Origin: Suilimivivens sp963618065
GTDB lineage: Bacteria > Bacillota > Clostridia > Lachnospirales > Lachnospiraceae
NCBI GenBank assembly: GCA_963618065.1
Contig: CAVERH010000009.1
Location: 1 to 64,000 of the forward strand
DNA: 64,000 bases
Reading direction: 5' to 3'
Shown here: piece after piece, positions 26,193 to 34,761 of the stretch
How the letters are laid out: every line of letters begins with the position of its first letter
Numbering within the stretch: position 1 is the first letter of the stretch
Notes under the pieces: model-generated
Seen by the model: only the letters and a program-made list of their open reading frames with translations
What the model was told of the DNA's origin: nothing
Database searches by the model: none
Program-made: the position numbers and the translations under genes

Positions 26193-26227
26193 ATAAGCAG
26201 CGGCTTACGTCGCTGCTTATTATTTCG
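26193..26227 (+). terminator. Attenuator hairpin between scfA and scfB
   Basis: ATAAGCAGCG (26193-26202) and CGCTGCTTAT (26211-26220) form a perfect 10-bp stem followed by an imperfect T-rich run (TATTTCG). It probably lets only part of the transcripts continue into scfB, so that precursor exceeds enzyme. Confidence 0.7.
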
Positions 26228-26251
26228 AAGAAAATTAAAGGATATAAAAAA

Positions 26252-27640
26252 GTGATACATCAGTATATTAATAATGGATATAACATCGTTCTGGATGTGA
26301 ACAGCGGCTCGGTGCATGTGGTCGATCCCTTAAGCTATGAGCTGATTGCTTTAGCCGATCAGCGTCTTGCAGAAGGAAAGTCCGAAGAGGAGATCCTTGC
26401 AGAGGCGAAGGAGCAGTTCAGGGAGCAGTATTCCGAAGAGGATATTACCGAAGCGCTTGGCGAGATCTGGGAGCTAAAGGAGCTTGGACAACTGTTTGCA
26501 CCGGATATTTACGAGAATTATATTTTTGACTTTAAGAAGCGTCAGACGGTCGTGAAAGCACTCTGCCTTCATATCGCACATGATTGTAACCTCGCCTGCC
26601 GTTACTGCTTCGCAGAAGAGGGCGAATATCATGGAAGGCGGGCACTGATGAGCTTCGAGGTCGGAAAGAAAGCGCTGGATTTCCTCGTTGCCAATTCCGG
26701 CAGCCGTGTGAATCTGGAGGTGGACTTCTTTGGCGGGGAGCCGCTGATGAACTGGCAGGTGGTTAAGGAGCTTGTCGAGTACGGAAGAAGTCTGGAAGAA
26801 CCGAATAATAAGAAGTTCCGTTTTACCCTGACAACCAATGGGGTACTGTTAAACGATGATATTCTTGAATTTGTCAATAAAGAAATGTCCAATGTGGTTC
26901 TGAGCATTGACGGACGTAAGGAGGTCAATGACAAGATGCGGCCGTTCCGTAAGGGGCAGGGCAGTTATGAGCTTATTGTTCCGAAGTTCCGGAAGGTGGC
27001 AGAGAGCCGTGACCAGATGAATTATTATGTGAGAGGCACGTTCACCCGCAATAATCTGGACTTTTCAGAGGATGTGAAGCATCTGGCAGACCTTGGCTTT
27101 GAGCAGATTTCCGTAGAGCCGGTGGTTGCAGAGAGTACCGAGCCCTATGCGTTACAGGAGGAGGATCTTCCGACATTGCTTGACCAGTACGATAAGCTGG
27201 CAGTCGATCTTTTGAAGCGTCATAAGGAAGGAAAGGGAGTGAACTTCTTCCATTTTATGATTGATCTGCAGGGAGGTCCCTGTGTGGCAAAGAGATTATC
27301 CGGCTGTGGATCAGGTACGGAATACCTTGCGGTAACACCGTGGGGAGATTTGTATCCGTGTCATCAGTTTGTCGGCAAGGAAGAATTCCTGATGGGAAAT
27401 GTGGATGATGGAATCGTCCGCACGGACATCCGGGATGAATTCAAGACCTGCAACGTTTATGCGAAAGAAAAATGCCGCAATTGTTTTGCTAAATTTTATT
27501 GCAGCGGTGGCTGTGCTGCAAATTCCTATAATTTCCACGGAAAGATCAACGATACCTATGATCTTGGCTGTGAATTGCAAAAAAAGCGTATCGAATGCGC
27601 AATTATGATAAAAGCCGCATTAGCGGAGGAGGAAGAGTAA
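26252..27640 (+). CDS. scfB: SCIFF radical SAM/SPASM maturase
   Basis: A 462-residue enzyme. The N-terminal 100 residues form a peptide-recognition (RRE-like) region. The radical SAM cluster ligands are C112, C116 and C119 in CNLACRYCFAEEGEY, with FFGGEPLMNW downstream. The C-terminal SPASM region supplies the auxiliary-cluster cysteines (GPCVAKRLSGCGSG, YPCHQF, CRNCFAKFYCSGGC and a final GCELQ). It makes thioether crosslinks in the SCIFF peptide in the cytoplasm. It starts with GTG at 26252 after AAAGGA, and secDF follows after one base, so the two are co-transcribed. Confidence 0.96.
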   Translation: MIHQYINNGYNIVLDVNSGSVHVVDPLSYELIALADQRLAEGKSEEEILAEAKEQFREQYSEEDITEALGEIWELKELGQLFAPDIYENYIFDFKKRQTVVKALCLHIAHDCNLACRYCFAEEGEYHGRRALMSFEVGKKALDFLVANSGSRVNLEVDFFGGEPLMNWQVVKELVEYGRSLEEPNNKKFRFTLTTNGVLLNDDILEFVNKEMSNVVLSIDGRKEVNDKMRPFRKGQGSYELIVPKFRKVAESRDQMNYYVRGTFTRNNLDFSEDVKHLADLGFEQISVEPVVAESTEPYALQEEDLPTLLDQYDKLAVDLLKRHKEGKGVNFFHFMIDLQGGPCVAKRLSGCGSGTEYLAVTPWGDLYPCHQFVGKEEFLMGNVDDGIVRTDIRDEFKTCNVYAKEKCRNCFAKFYCSGGCAANSYNFHGKINDTYDLGCELQKKRIECAIMIKAALAEEEE

Positions 27641-27641
27641 A

Positions 27642-29894
27642 ATGAAAAAGAACAAAGCGATCATTTTGCTGCTGGTATTTGTATTATTACTGGCAGGACT
27701 TGGTTACACCGCGACAGTCGGACTTGGCGTAGATGGTTCCGGATCTGCAGGAAGCATCAGTCTTGGCCTCGATCTGGAAGGTGGTGTAAGTATTACCTAT
27801 CAGGTTGTTGGTGATGAAAAGCCCAGCAGCGAGGATATGAGTGATACCATTTACAAGCTGCAGCAGCGTGTCGATGGTTACAGCACAGAATCTGTGGTAT
27901 ATCAGGAAGGGGATGACCGGATTAATATTGAAATCCCCGGCGTTTCCGATGCCAATGCGATTCTGGAGGAACTCGGAAAGCCCGGTTCCCTGTACTTTAT
28001 TCGCCAGACTGATTCCGATGGCAGCTTAAATTACCAGTACACCGGAACAGATGAGGACGGACAGCCGGTTTATACACTGACAAAGACCATTGATGAACTG
28101 CAGGCAGACGGCTCCATCGTATTAACCGGTACCGATGTTAAGAATGCAGAACGCAGATCTTATCAGAACCAGATGAAGAACTATGAATTCGTAGTAAGTC
28201 TTACCATGACAACCGAAGGCGTACAGAAGTTTGCCGATGCGACCACCAATGCTTACCAGAATGGCGAGAGTATTGCGATTTACTATGATGGCAAGATCAT
28301 CAGCGCACCGAATGTCAATGAGCCGATTCTCGGAGGAGAGGCACAGATTACCGGTAACTTCACGAATGATGAAGCAGAACAGCTTGCTTCCACAATCCGT
28401 ATCGGTGGTCTGAAGCTGGAGCTGGAAGAGCTTCATTCCAAGATCGTAGGCGCACAGCTTGGTGAGGAAGCGATTTCCACCAGTATTAAAGCCGCAGTCA
28501 TCGGTTTCGTTATTATTGTACTTTTCATGATCCTTGCTTACCGTATGGCAGGTTTTGCAGCCAGCCTTGCACTGGGATTATATGTAGAACTGATTGTCAT
28601 CCTTCTGGATGCCTTTGATATTACACTGACCTTACCCGGTATTGCCGGTATTATTCTTTCCATTGGTATGGCAGTCGATGCAAACGTAATTATTTTCGCC
28701 CGTATCCGTGAAGAGATTGCGAAGGGCAAAACCGTCCGCTCCGCAATTGATACCGGATTTAAGAAGGCAACCTCCGCAATCGTAGATGGTAACGTAACAA
28801 CCCTGATTGCAGCAGCCGTTCTTGCAATTATGGGAACCGGTACGATTAAGGGATTTGCTTACACTCTTGCATTAGGTATTGTATTATCCATGTTCACCGC
28901 GATGGTAGTAACCAGAACCTTAATGAATATCTTCTATGCACTTGGTGCAAAGAGCGAGAAGTTCTATGGAGTTGCCAAGGAAAAGAAGGCAGTCAACTTT
29001 ACTTCAAGGAAAGCAGTATTCTTCACCATTTCCATCGTGGCAATTTTAAGTGGCTTTGTATTTATGGGAATCAACAAGGTCGGCGGAAAGAATGCGTTGA
29101 ATTATAGCCTTGAATTTATGGGTGGTACATCCACGAACGTAACCTTTAATGAAGATATGTCCCTGCTTGATATTGATGAGCAGGTCGTACCGTTAATTGA
29201 GGATATTACCGGCGATGGTAATGTCCAGACACAGAAGATTGACGGAACAACCGAGGTCATTTTTAAGACACGTACCCTGGATGTGGCAGAGCGCGAAGAA
29301 TTTAAGAATGCGATGGTAGAGAATTTCAACGTGGATGCAGATAAGATCACAGCAGAATCCATCAGCGCAACCGTAAGTAACGAGATGCGCTCCAATGCAA
29401 TTATTTCCGTGCTGATTTCTGCGGTATGTATGCTGGTGTACATCTGGTTCCGGTTCAAGGATATCCGTTACGGTGCAAGTGCCGTCGCAGCCCTGTTACA
29501 TGACGTACTGATTGTGCTTGCATTCTATGCGATTGTGAGAATTTCCGTTGGTAATACCTTCATTGCATGTATGCTGACGATTGTTGGTTATTCCATCAAT
29601 GCGACCATCGTTATCTTTGACCGTGTTCGTGAGAACATGCAGAACATGAGCAATAAGGACAGCCTGGAGGATATCGTTAACACCAGTATCACCCAGACCT
29701 TATCACGAAGCGTATTTACTTCCCTGACAACCTTCATTATGGTTGCAGCGTTATATGTATTCGGTGTTTCCTCCGTACAGGAATTTGCTCTTCCTTTGAT
29801 GGCAGGTATTCTTTGCGGCACGTATTCTTCCGTCTGCCTCACCGGATCCCTGTGGTTGGTACTTCGTAAAGTATTTCCGCAGAAGAAGGCATAA
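27642..29894 (+). CDS. secDF: SecDF protein-export fusion
   Basis: A 750-residue fusion of SecD and SecF, accessory subunits of the Sec translocon that use the proton gradient to pull exported chains. SecD: TM1 at residues 5-25, a long external domain, and five further helices including AVDANVIIFARIREE. SecF starts near residue 450 with its own first helix and external domain, and has the matching SINATIVIFDRVREN motif. The fused form is common in Firmicutes. It starts one base after scfB, an unusually tight link between a housekeeping export gene and a modified-peptide locus. Confidence 0.97.
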   Translation: MKKNKAIILLLVFVLLLAGLGYTATVGLGVDGSGSAGSISLGLDLEGGVSITYQVVGDEKPSSEDMSDTIYKLQQRVDGYSTESVVYQEGDDRINIEIPGVSDANAILEELGKPGSLYFIRQTDSDGSLNYQYTGTDEDGQPVYTLTKTIDELQADGSIVLTGTDVKNAERRSYQNQMKNYEFVVSLTMTTEGVQKFADATTNAYQNGESIAIYYDGKIISAPNVNEPILGGEAQITGNFTNDEAEQLASTIRIGGLKLELEELHSKIVGAQLGEEAISTSIKAAVIGFVIIVLFMILAYRMAGFAASLALGLYVELIVILLDAFDITLTLPGIAGIILSIGMAVDANVIIFARIREEIAKGKTVRSAIDTGFKKATSAIVDGNVTTLIAAAVLAIMGTGTIKGFAYTLALGIVLSMFTAMVVTRTLMNIFYALGAKSEKFYGVAKEKKAVNFTSRKAVFFTISIVAILSGFVFMGINKVGGKNALNYSLEFMGGTSTNVTFNEDMSLLDIDEQVVPLIEDITGDGNVQTQKIDGTTEVIFKTRTLDVAEREEFKNAMVENFNVDADKITAESISATVSNEMRSNAIISVLISAVCMLVYIWFRFKDIRYGASAVAALLHDVLIVLAFYAIVRISVGNTFIACMLTIVGYSINATIVIFDRVRENMQNMSNKDSLEDIVNTSITQTLSRSVFTSLTTFIMVAALYVFGVSSVQEFALPLMAGILCGTYSSVCLTGSLWLVLRKVFPQKKA

Positions 29895-29911
29895 TCAATA
29901 TGAGCTTTGGA

Positions 29912-29947
29912 AAGGCTTGCTGCTTGCATGGCGGCAGGCCTTTTTTT
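29912..29947 (+). terminator. Terminator after secDF
   Basis: AAGGCTTGCTGC (29912-29923) pairs with GCGGCAGGCCTT (29931-29942) with two G-T pairs, followed by seven T. Confidence 0.88.
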
Positions 29948-29954
29948 GAGCAGA

Positions 29955-30055
29955 GCACTTAGTGAAAGCAAGTCGAAGACGCAGCTTGAACTTAGTGCGA
30001 GCCATACATGTGCACTTAGCGAAAGCAAGTCAGAGACGCAGCTTGAGGTTAGTGC
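29955..30055 (+). repeat. Two 44-bp repeat modules (GCACTTAG...TTAGTGC)
   Basis: Two modules of exactly 44 bases, 29955-29998 and 30012-30055, begin with GCACTTAG and end with TTAGTGC. They share inner segments (GAAAGCAAGTC and GACGCAGCTTGA). The same 44-base frame with a different centre occurs at 61084-61127, so this is a dispersed repeat family. The ends can partly pair (GCACT/AGTGC) and an inner AAGC/GCTT stem is possible. Confidence 0.75.
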
Positions 30056-30107
30056 AGCAGGTAGAGCAGAGCAGTAGCCGATTGTACTCAGAGCGGGGAG
30101 AGAAAAC

Positions 30108-31937
30108 ATGACAAAATGGATGGTGGCTGCCAAGAAGGCAGATTTTGATGCGATTGCGCAGAAATTTCATATATCACCGGTACTGGCGAGGATCCTCCGG
30201 AACCGGGAGCTTATAACGGAAGAGGAGATTGACCGGTTTTTGAACGGAACCCTTGATGATCTGCATGATCCTTCTTTATTAAAAGGAATGCAGGAGGCCA
30301 GTCAGTGTCTCTTTCAGAAGATCGGGCAGAAAGTGAAAATCCGGATTATCGGGGATTACGATGTGGATGGCGTCTGTTCTTCGTATATTCTGTTACGGGG
30401 CCTGCGGCTTCTGGGTGCCGATGTGGATACGGTGATTCCACACCGGATGAAGGATGGATATGGGCTGAATGATCATCTGATTGAACAGGCGAAGGAGGAT
30501 GGCATTGATACCATTCTGACCTGCGATAACGGGATTGCCGCAGCCGACCAGATCCGGCTCGCGAACGCCTACGGAATGACGGTTATCGTGACCGATCACC
30601 ATGAAGTTCCCTATGAGGAACAGAACGGAGAACGGATTTACCGGCTGCCGGAGGCAGCTGCGGTAATTGATCCGAAGCAGGAGGACTGTCCGTATCCTTA
30701 CAAGCAGATCTGTGGGGCAGTGGTTGTTTATAAGCTGATCCAGTATCTATTCCGTGAGGCACAGAATTCCGGTTGGATCAGACAGGACGGTGAACCGGTG
30801 AGCAAAGAAGCTTCGCAGGAGCTGTTACAGGAGCTTTTAAGCTTTACGGCACTTGCAACGGTCTGTGATGTCATGGAGTTAAGGGACGAAAACCGGATTC
30901 TGGTACGTGAGGGCTTAAAAGAAATGACGAAGACCACGAATTACGGTCTGAAAGCACTTTTGCAGGTCAATGACTTATATGGAAAGCCGCTTTCCCCATA
31001 TCATGCGGGCTTCGTGATCGGACCGTGCCTGAATGCCACGGGACGGTTAGATACTGCGAAGCGGGCACTGGAGCTTTTTGATGCGCCGACACTTCAGGAG
31101 GCGGCAATGCTTGCGGCAGACCTAAAGAGCATGAATGAAAGCCGCAAGCAGATGACCGAGGACGGTGTAAAGCTCGCCACGCAGCAGGTGGAGCAGGCGC
31201 TTTCCGGGGATGATATTCTTGTCGTGTATCTGCCGGACTGCCATGAATCTCTGGCGGGAATTATTGCCGGACGGATCCGTGAGAAATATCATAAGCCGGC
31301 ATTCGTGCTGACGAGTGCCGAAGAGGGTGTAAAGGGAAGCGGACGTTCGATTGAGGCGTATTCCATGTACGAGGAGATGAATAAGGTAAAGGAGCTGTTT
31401 GCCAGGTTTGGAGGACACAGACAGGCAGCAGGACTTACACTGGCAGCAGAGGATGGATTCAGTGATGAGCAGCTTGCCGCCCGCTTCCGGAGGGCGTTGA
31501 ATGCCAATTCTACCTTAACAAGTGAGGATTTTGAAGAAGTGATACATATTGATGTGCCTCTGCCCTTGCAGTTCGCCGACCGGAAATTTCTTACTGAGCT
31601 GGAAAAGCTGGAGCCGTTTGGCACAGGGAATCCGAAACCGCTTTTTGCAAGGAAGCAGATCAGTATTTTATCCATGGCAAAGCTTGGAAAAACGGGAAAG
31701 TACCGCAGAATCCGGATTGCGGATGAGCAGGGAAAGCCTTATCAGGCGGTATACTTTGGTGATGGAGAAGAACTGGACCGGTATCTGATGCAGAAATATG
31801 GGGAAGAACGGCTGATGCAGGGCTACCGGGGAGGACTGATGCAGGGACAGATGGAGATCAGCATGGTGTATTCTCCACAGGTGAATTCCTATAACGAATG
31901 CGAAAGTATCCAGATCCTGATCCAGTATTACCAATAA
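30108..31937 (+). CDS. recJ: Single-strand DNA-specific exonuclease RecJ
   Basis: A 609-residue 5'-to-3' exonuclease of the DHH family, acting in recombination and mismatch or base-excision repair. Motifs in order: IRIIGDYDVDGVCSSY (metal site), DNGIAAADQI, VTDHHEVPYE, a split DHHA1 domain with ATGRLDTAKRALELF, and GSGRSIEAYSMYE followed by FGGHRQAAGLTL. A C-terminal OB-like segment closes the chain. The start at ATG 30108 follows GGGGAGAG. It stands alone between a repeat cluster and pfkB. Confidence 0.95.
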   Translation: MTKWMVAAKKADFDAIAQKFHISPVLARILRNRELITEEEIDRFLNGTLDDLHDPSLLKGMQEASQCLFQKIGQKVKIRIIGDYDVDGVCSSYILLRGLRLLGADVDTVIPHRMKDGYGLNDHLIEQAKEDGIDTILTCDNGIAAADQIRLANAYGMTVIVTDHHEVPYEEQNGERIYRLPEAAAVIDPKQEDCPYPYKQICGAVVVYKLIQYLFREAQNSGWIRQDGEPVSKEASQELLQELLSFTALATVCDVMELRDENRILVREGLKEMTKTTNYGLKALLQVNDLYGKPLSPYHAGFVIGPCLNATGRLDTAKRALELFDAPTLQEAAMLAADLKSMNESRKQMTEDGVKLATQQVEQALSGDDILVVYLPDCHESLAGIIAGRIREKYHKPAFVLTSAEEGVKGSGRSIEAYSMYEEMNKVKELFARFGGHRQAAGLTLAAEDGFSDEQLAARFRRALNANSTLTSEDFEEVIHIDVPLPLQFADRKFLTELEKLEPFGTGNPKPLFARKQISILSMAKLGKTGKYRRIRIADEQGKPYQAVYFGDGEELDRYLMQKYGEERLMQGYRGGLMQGQMEISMVYSPQVNSYNECESIQILIQYYQ

Positions 31938-32004
31938 GGAATAAGAAGAGAGAACAGGGAAGCATGGAACGGTTCGAAAAGTGATAAAGGAGAATGGAAA
32001 AACA

Positions 32005-32931
32005 ATGATTACGACAGTGACATTAAATCCGGCAATTGATAAGACCATCACGACCTCAAGGCTTCTGACCGGGCAGGTCAACCGCAGTGAAAGCGTGAAA
32101 AATATTGCAGGCGGTAAGGGCATCAATGTAACGAAGGTGCTGCGGCAGTATGGCAATCCGGTATGTGCCCTTGGATTTCTTGGAGGCTATACCGGAAGAT
32201 TTATCGAAGAATATGTGAAAGGTCTGGGGGCTGAGAGTGCCTTTACAGAGATTGCGGGAGAAACCCGTACCAGCACGAATGTTTTATCACAGGACGGTTA
32301 TGTGACGGAGATTTTAGAGCCGGGACCGGTGATTGGCGAAGAAGAAAAGGAACGGTTCCTGCAGACCTACAAAGAAAAGATTGCAGGGAGTGAGTTTGTG
32401 GTGCTTTCCGGCAGTGCGCCGAAAGGACTTCCCGCAGACATTTATGCACAGCTCATTGCACTTGCGGATGAGCAGAAGATCCGTACCGTTTTGGATACCA
32501 GCGGGGAACTGTTGGTGGAGGGAGTAAAGACGAAGCCGTTCCTCATTAAGCCAAACAGCAAAGAGCTTGAATATCTTACCGGAAGAAGGTTAAGGGAGCT
32601 TAGAGAGATCAAAGAGGCAGCCTTACAGCTTGTTGCGGAAGGAATTGCACATGTCCTTGTTTCCATGGGAGAAAAGGGCATGCTGTATGCGGCGGAGGGA
32701 AGGTGTCTCTTTGCAAAAGCACCGAAGGTCAAAGCATTAAATACTGTCGGCTCCGGGGACAGTGCGGTAGCTGCTGCGGTCATGGCACTGCAGCAGGGAG
32801 CCTCCATGGAAGACACTTTAAGGCTGTGTGTGGCAATATCGGCAGCGAATACCACGACACTGGAGAACGCGGTGATTCCGAAGGAATATGCGGCAGAGCT
32901 TTTTACACAGATACAGGTTACAGAGTTATAA
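32005..32931 (+). CDS. pfkB: PfkB-family 1-phosphofructokinase / hexose kinase
   Basis: A 308-residue sugar kinase of the ribokinase/PfkB fold. It opens with TLNPAIDKTI, typical of 1-phosphofructokinase and tagatose-6-phosphate kinase, has the glycine pair in AGGKGINVTKVL for sugar binding, and carries the catalytic GSGDSAVAAAVMAL near the end (aspartate as base). It would phosphorylate fructose-1-phosphate or a related sugar phosphate to feed glycolysis. There is no PTS gene or FruR beside it, so the precise sugar is unproven. ATG 32005 is preferred over GTG 31981. A terminator hairpin follows. Confidence 0.85.
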   Translation: MITTVTLNPAIDKTITTSRLLTGQVNRSESVKNIAGGKGINVTKVLRQYGNPVCALGFLGGYTGRFIEEYVKGLGAESAFTEIAGETRTSTNVLSQDGYVTEILEPGPVIGEEEKERFLQTYKEKIAGSEFVVLSGSAPKGLPADIYAQLIALADEQKIRTVLDTSGELLVEGVKTKPFLIKPNSKELEYLTGRRLRELREIKEAALQLVAEGIAHVLVSMGEKGMLYAAEGRCLFAKAPKVKALNTVGSGDSAVAAAVMALQQGASMEDTLRLCVAISAANTTTLENAVIPKEYAAELFTQIQVTEL

Positions 32932-32964
32932 GAATCCGGAATCATAATAAGTAATTAATCAGAC

Positions 32965-33007
32965 AATAGCAAAGGCTCCCGGCATAACCGGGAGCCTTGC
33001 TATTCTT
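32965..33007 (+). terminator. Hairpin terminator after pfkB
   Basis: The arms 32965-32982 and 32988-33004 form a 17-bp stem with one bulged A around a CATAA loop. The T-run is weak. The remainder of the 300-base gap to murE holds a small hairpin (GATAGT/ACTATC near 33020) and the murE promoter. Confidence 0.7.
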
Positions 33008-33169
33008 ATGAGGGGGAGATAGTGAGTTATCAACTATCTATGGTGTTATCATACTGAATAAATGTGTTCAAAATGTGTCCGAAATCTAAAAAAATTAGAA
33101 AGAATCTTAACAAATTCTTACCCATGTAAAATGCAGGTAAAAAAGAATTTTGGTCTCTTTCTTATGACA

Positions 33170-33198
33170 TTGAAAAAAACCGCCAATCATGCTATCTT
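33170..33198 (+). promoter_or_regulatory. Promoter of murE
   Basis: TTGAAA (33170-33175) and TATCTT (33193-33198) are 17 bases apart, 35 bases before the murE start. Confidence 0.6.
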
Positions 33199-33232
33199 AT
33201 TATATGGATTATTATGCCCTGGAGGTGTGTAT

Positions 33233-34714
33233 ATGTTTGTATGTAAAGATTTACTTAAGGGACTTGGCTATGAATGTGTAGCAGGTCAGGATACCACAGA
33301 GGTTACGGAGGTCGTGATTGACTCCAGAAAGATTACAAAGGGATGTCTGTTTATCTGTATCCGTGGATATAAGACGGACGGACACGATTTTGCCATAGAG
33401 GCTATCCAGAAGGGGGTCGGTGTGCTTGTCGTGCAGAAGGATATTGTCCTGCCGGAAGGGTACGAGGCCACCATTATCAAAGTAAAAGATACCCGTTATG
33501 CGATGGCGTTTATTTCAGCAGCTTATTTCGGGCACCCGGCAGACCGCCTGAAGGTGATCGGAATTACCGGAACCAAGGGGAAGACCACGACAACCTATTT
33601 AATTAAGTCTATTTTAGAGCAGTCCGGCTATAAGGTAGGGCTGATCGGAACGATTGAGACAATTATCGGTGACGAGCATATTAAGGCCAACAACACCACA
33701 CCGGAATCCTTCCTGTTACAGGAGTATTTCGCAAGAATGGAAAAGGCAGGCTGTGAGATTGTCGTTATGGAGGTAGCGTCCCAGGGACTGAAATTACATA
33801 GAACACAGGGCTTTACCTTCGAGCTTGGCATTTTTACCAATTTAGAGCCGGATCATATCGGACCGAATGAGCATGCGGACTTTGCGGAGTACCGGATGTG
33901 CAAGGGATTATTGTTTAAACAGTGCCGTCATGGAATTGTAAATAAAGACGATGAAAATCTGGAAGAATTATTAAAGGGACATACCTGTACGATTGAAACC
34001 TATGGCTTTGACAAAACCGCAGACTTGTATGCGGAAGACTTAGAGCTTGTGAAAAAGCCCGGAGAGCTTGGGATTGATTTTATGGTAAAAAGCAATGTAA
34101 AGGAAGCACCGGCAGATTTCCGTGTGGAGGTTCCGACTCCCGGACGGTTCAGCGTTTACAATGCCTTAACGGCGATTGCCGTCTGCCGTCATTTCAAGGT
34201 ATCCGTACCGCAGATCCAGAAAGCACTGCTTTCTGCACATGTGCGCGGACGAATTGAGATGGTTCCGGTATCTCCCGATTTTACCCTGCTCATTGACTAT
34301 GCGCACAATGCCATGAGCTTAAAGAGCATTCTGACGACCTTACGGGAATATGAGCCGAAGCGGTTAGTATGCCTGTTTGGCTGCGGAGGAAACCGTTCCA
34401 AGCTCCGTCGTTATGAGATGGGCGAAGTGAGCGGCAAGCTTGCCGATCTGACCATTATTACATCGGATAATCCGAGAGATGAAGAACCGCAGGATATTAT
34501 CGACGACATCAAGACCGGTATGGCGAAAACCAACGGAAAGTATGTGGAAATCTGCGACCGGAAGGAAGCCATTGCCTATGCGATCCATCATGGGAAGCCC
34601 GGAGACATCATCGTGCTTGCCGGCAAGGGGCATGAGGATTATCAGGAAATCAAGGGCGTGAAGTACCCCATGGATGAACGGGATCTGATCGAAGATATCC
34701 TTGCAGGAAAATAG
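33233..34714 (+). CDS. murE: UDP-MurNAc-L-Ala-D-Glu:meso-DAP ligase
   Basis: A 493-residue Mur ligase that adds the third residue to the peptidoglycan stem peptide in the cytoplasm. The ATP loop is ITGTKGKTTTTYLI, the central domain has NNTTPESFLLQ, and the C-terminal domain has the DNPRDEEP motif; DNPR marks enzymes that use meso-diaminopimelate rather than lysine. ATG 33233 follows GGAGGTG; the frame is open to 33062 but is not protein-like there. It is separated from the dcw cluster at 47.7 kb, unlike in B. subtilis where murE is inside it. Confidence 0.96.
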   Translation: MFVCKDLLKGLGYECVAGQDTTEVTEVVIDSRKITKGCLFICIRGYKTDGHDFAIEAIQKGVGVLVVQKDIVLPEGYEATIIKVKDTRYAMAFISAAYFGHPADRLKVIGITGTKGKTTTTYLIKSILEQSGYKVGLIGTIETIIGDEHIKANNTTPESFLLQEYFARMEKAGCEIVVMEVASQGLKLHRTQGFTFELGIFTNLEPDHIGPNEHADFAEYRMCKGLLFKQCRHGIVNKDDENLEELLKGHTCTIETYGFDKTADLYAEDLELVKKPGELGIDFMVKSNVKEAPADFRVEVPTPGRFSVYNALTAIAVCRHFKVSVPQIQKALLSAHVRGRIEMVPVSPDFTLLIDYAHNAMSLKSILTTLREYEPKRLVCLFGCGGNRSKLRRYEMGEVSGKLADLTIITSDNPRDEEPQDIIDDIKTGMAKTNGKYVEICDRKEAIAYAIHHGKPGDIIVLAGKGHEDYQEIKGVKYPMDERDLIEDILAGK

Positions 34715-34761
34715 AGTGTAATGATTTTACATTGTATCTGTGAAGGTGATGAACCGTTATA

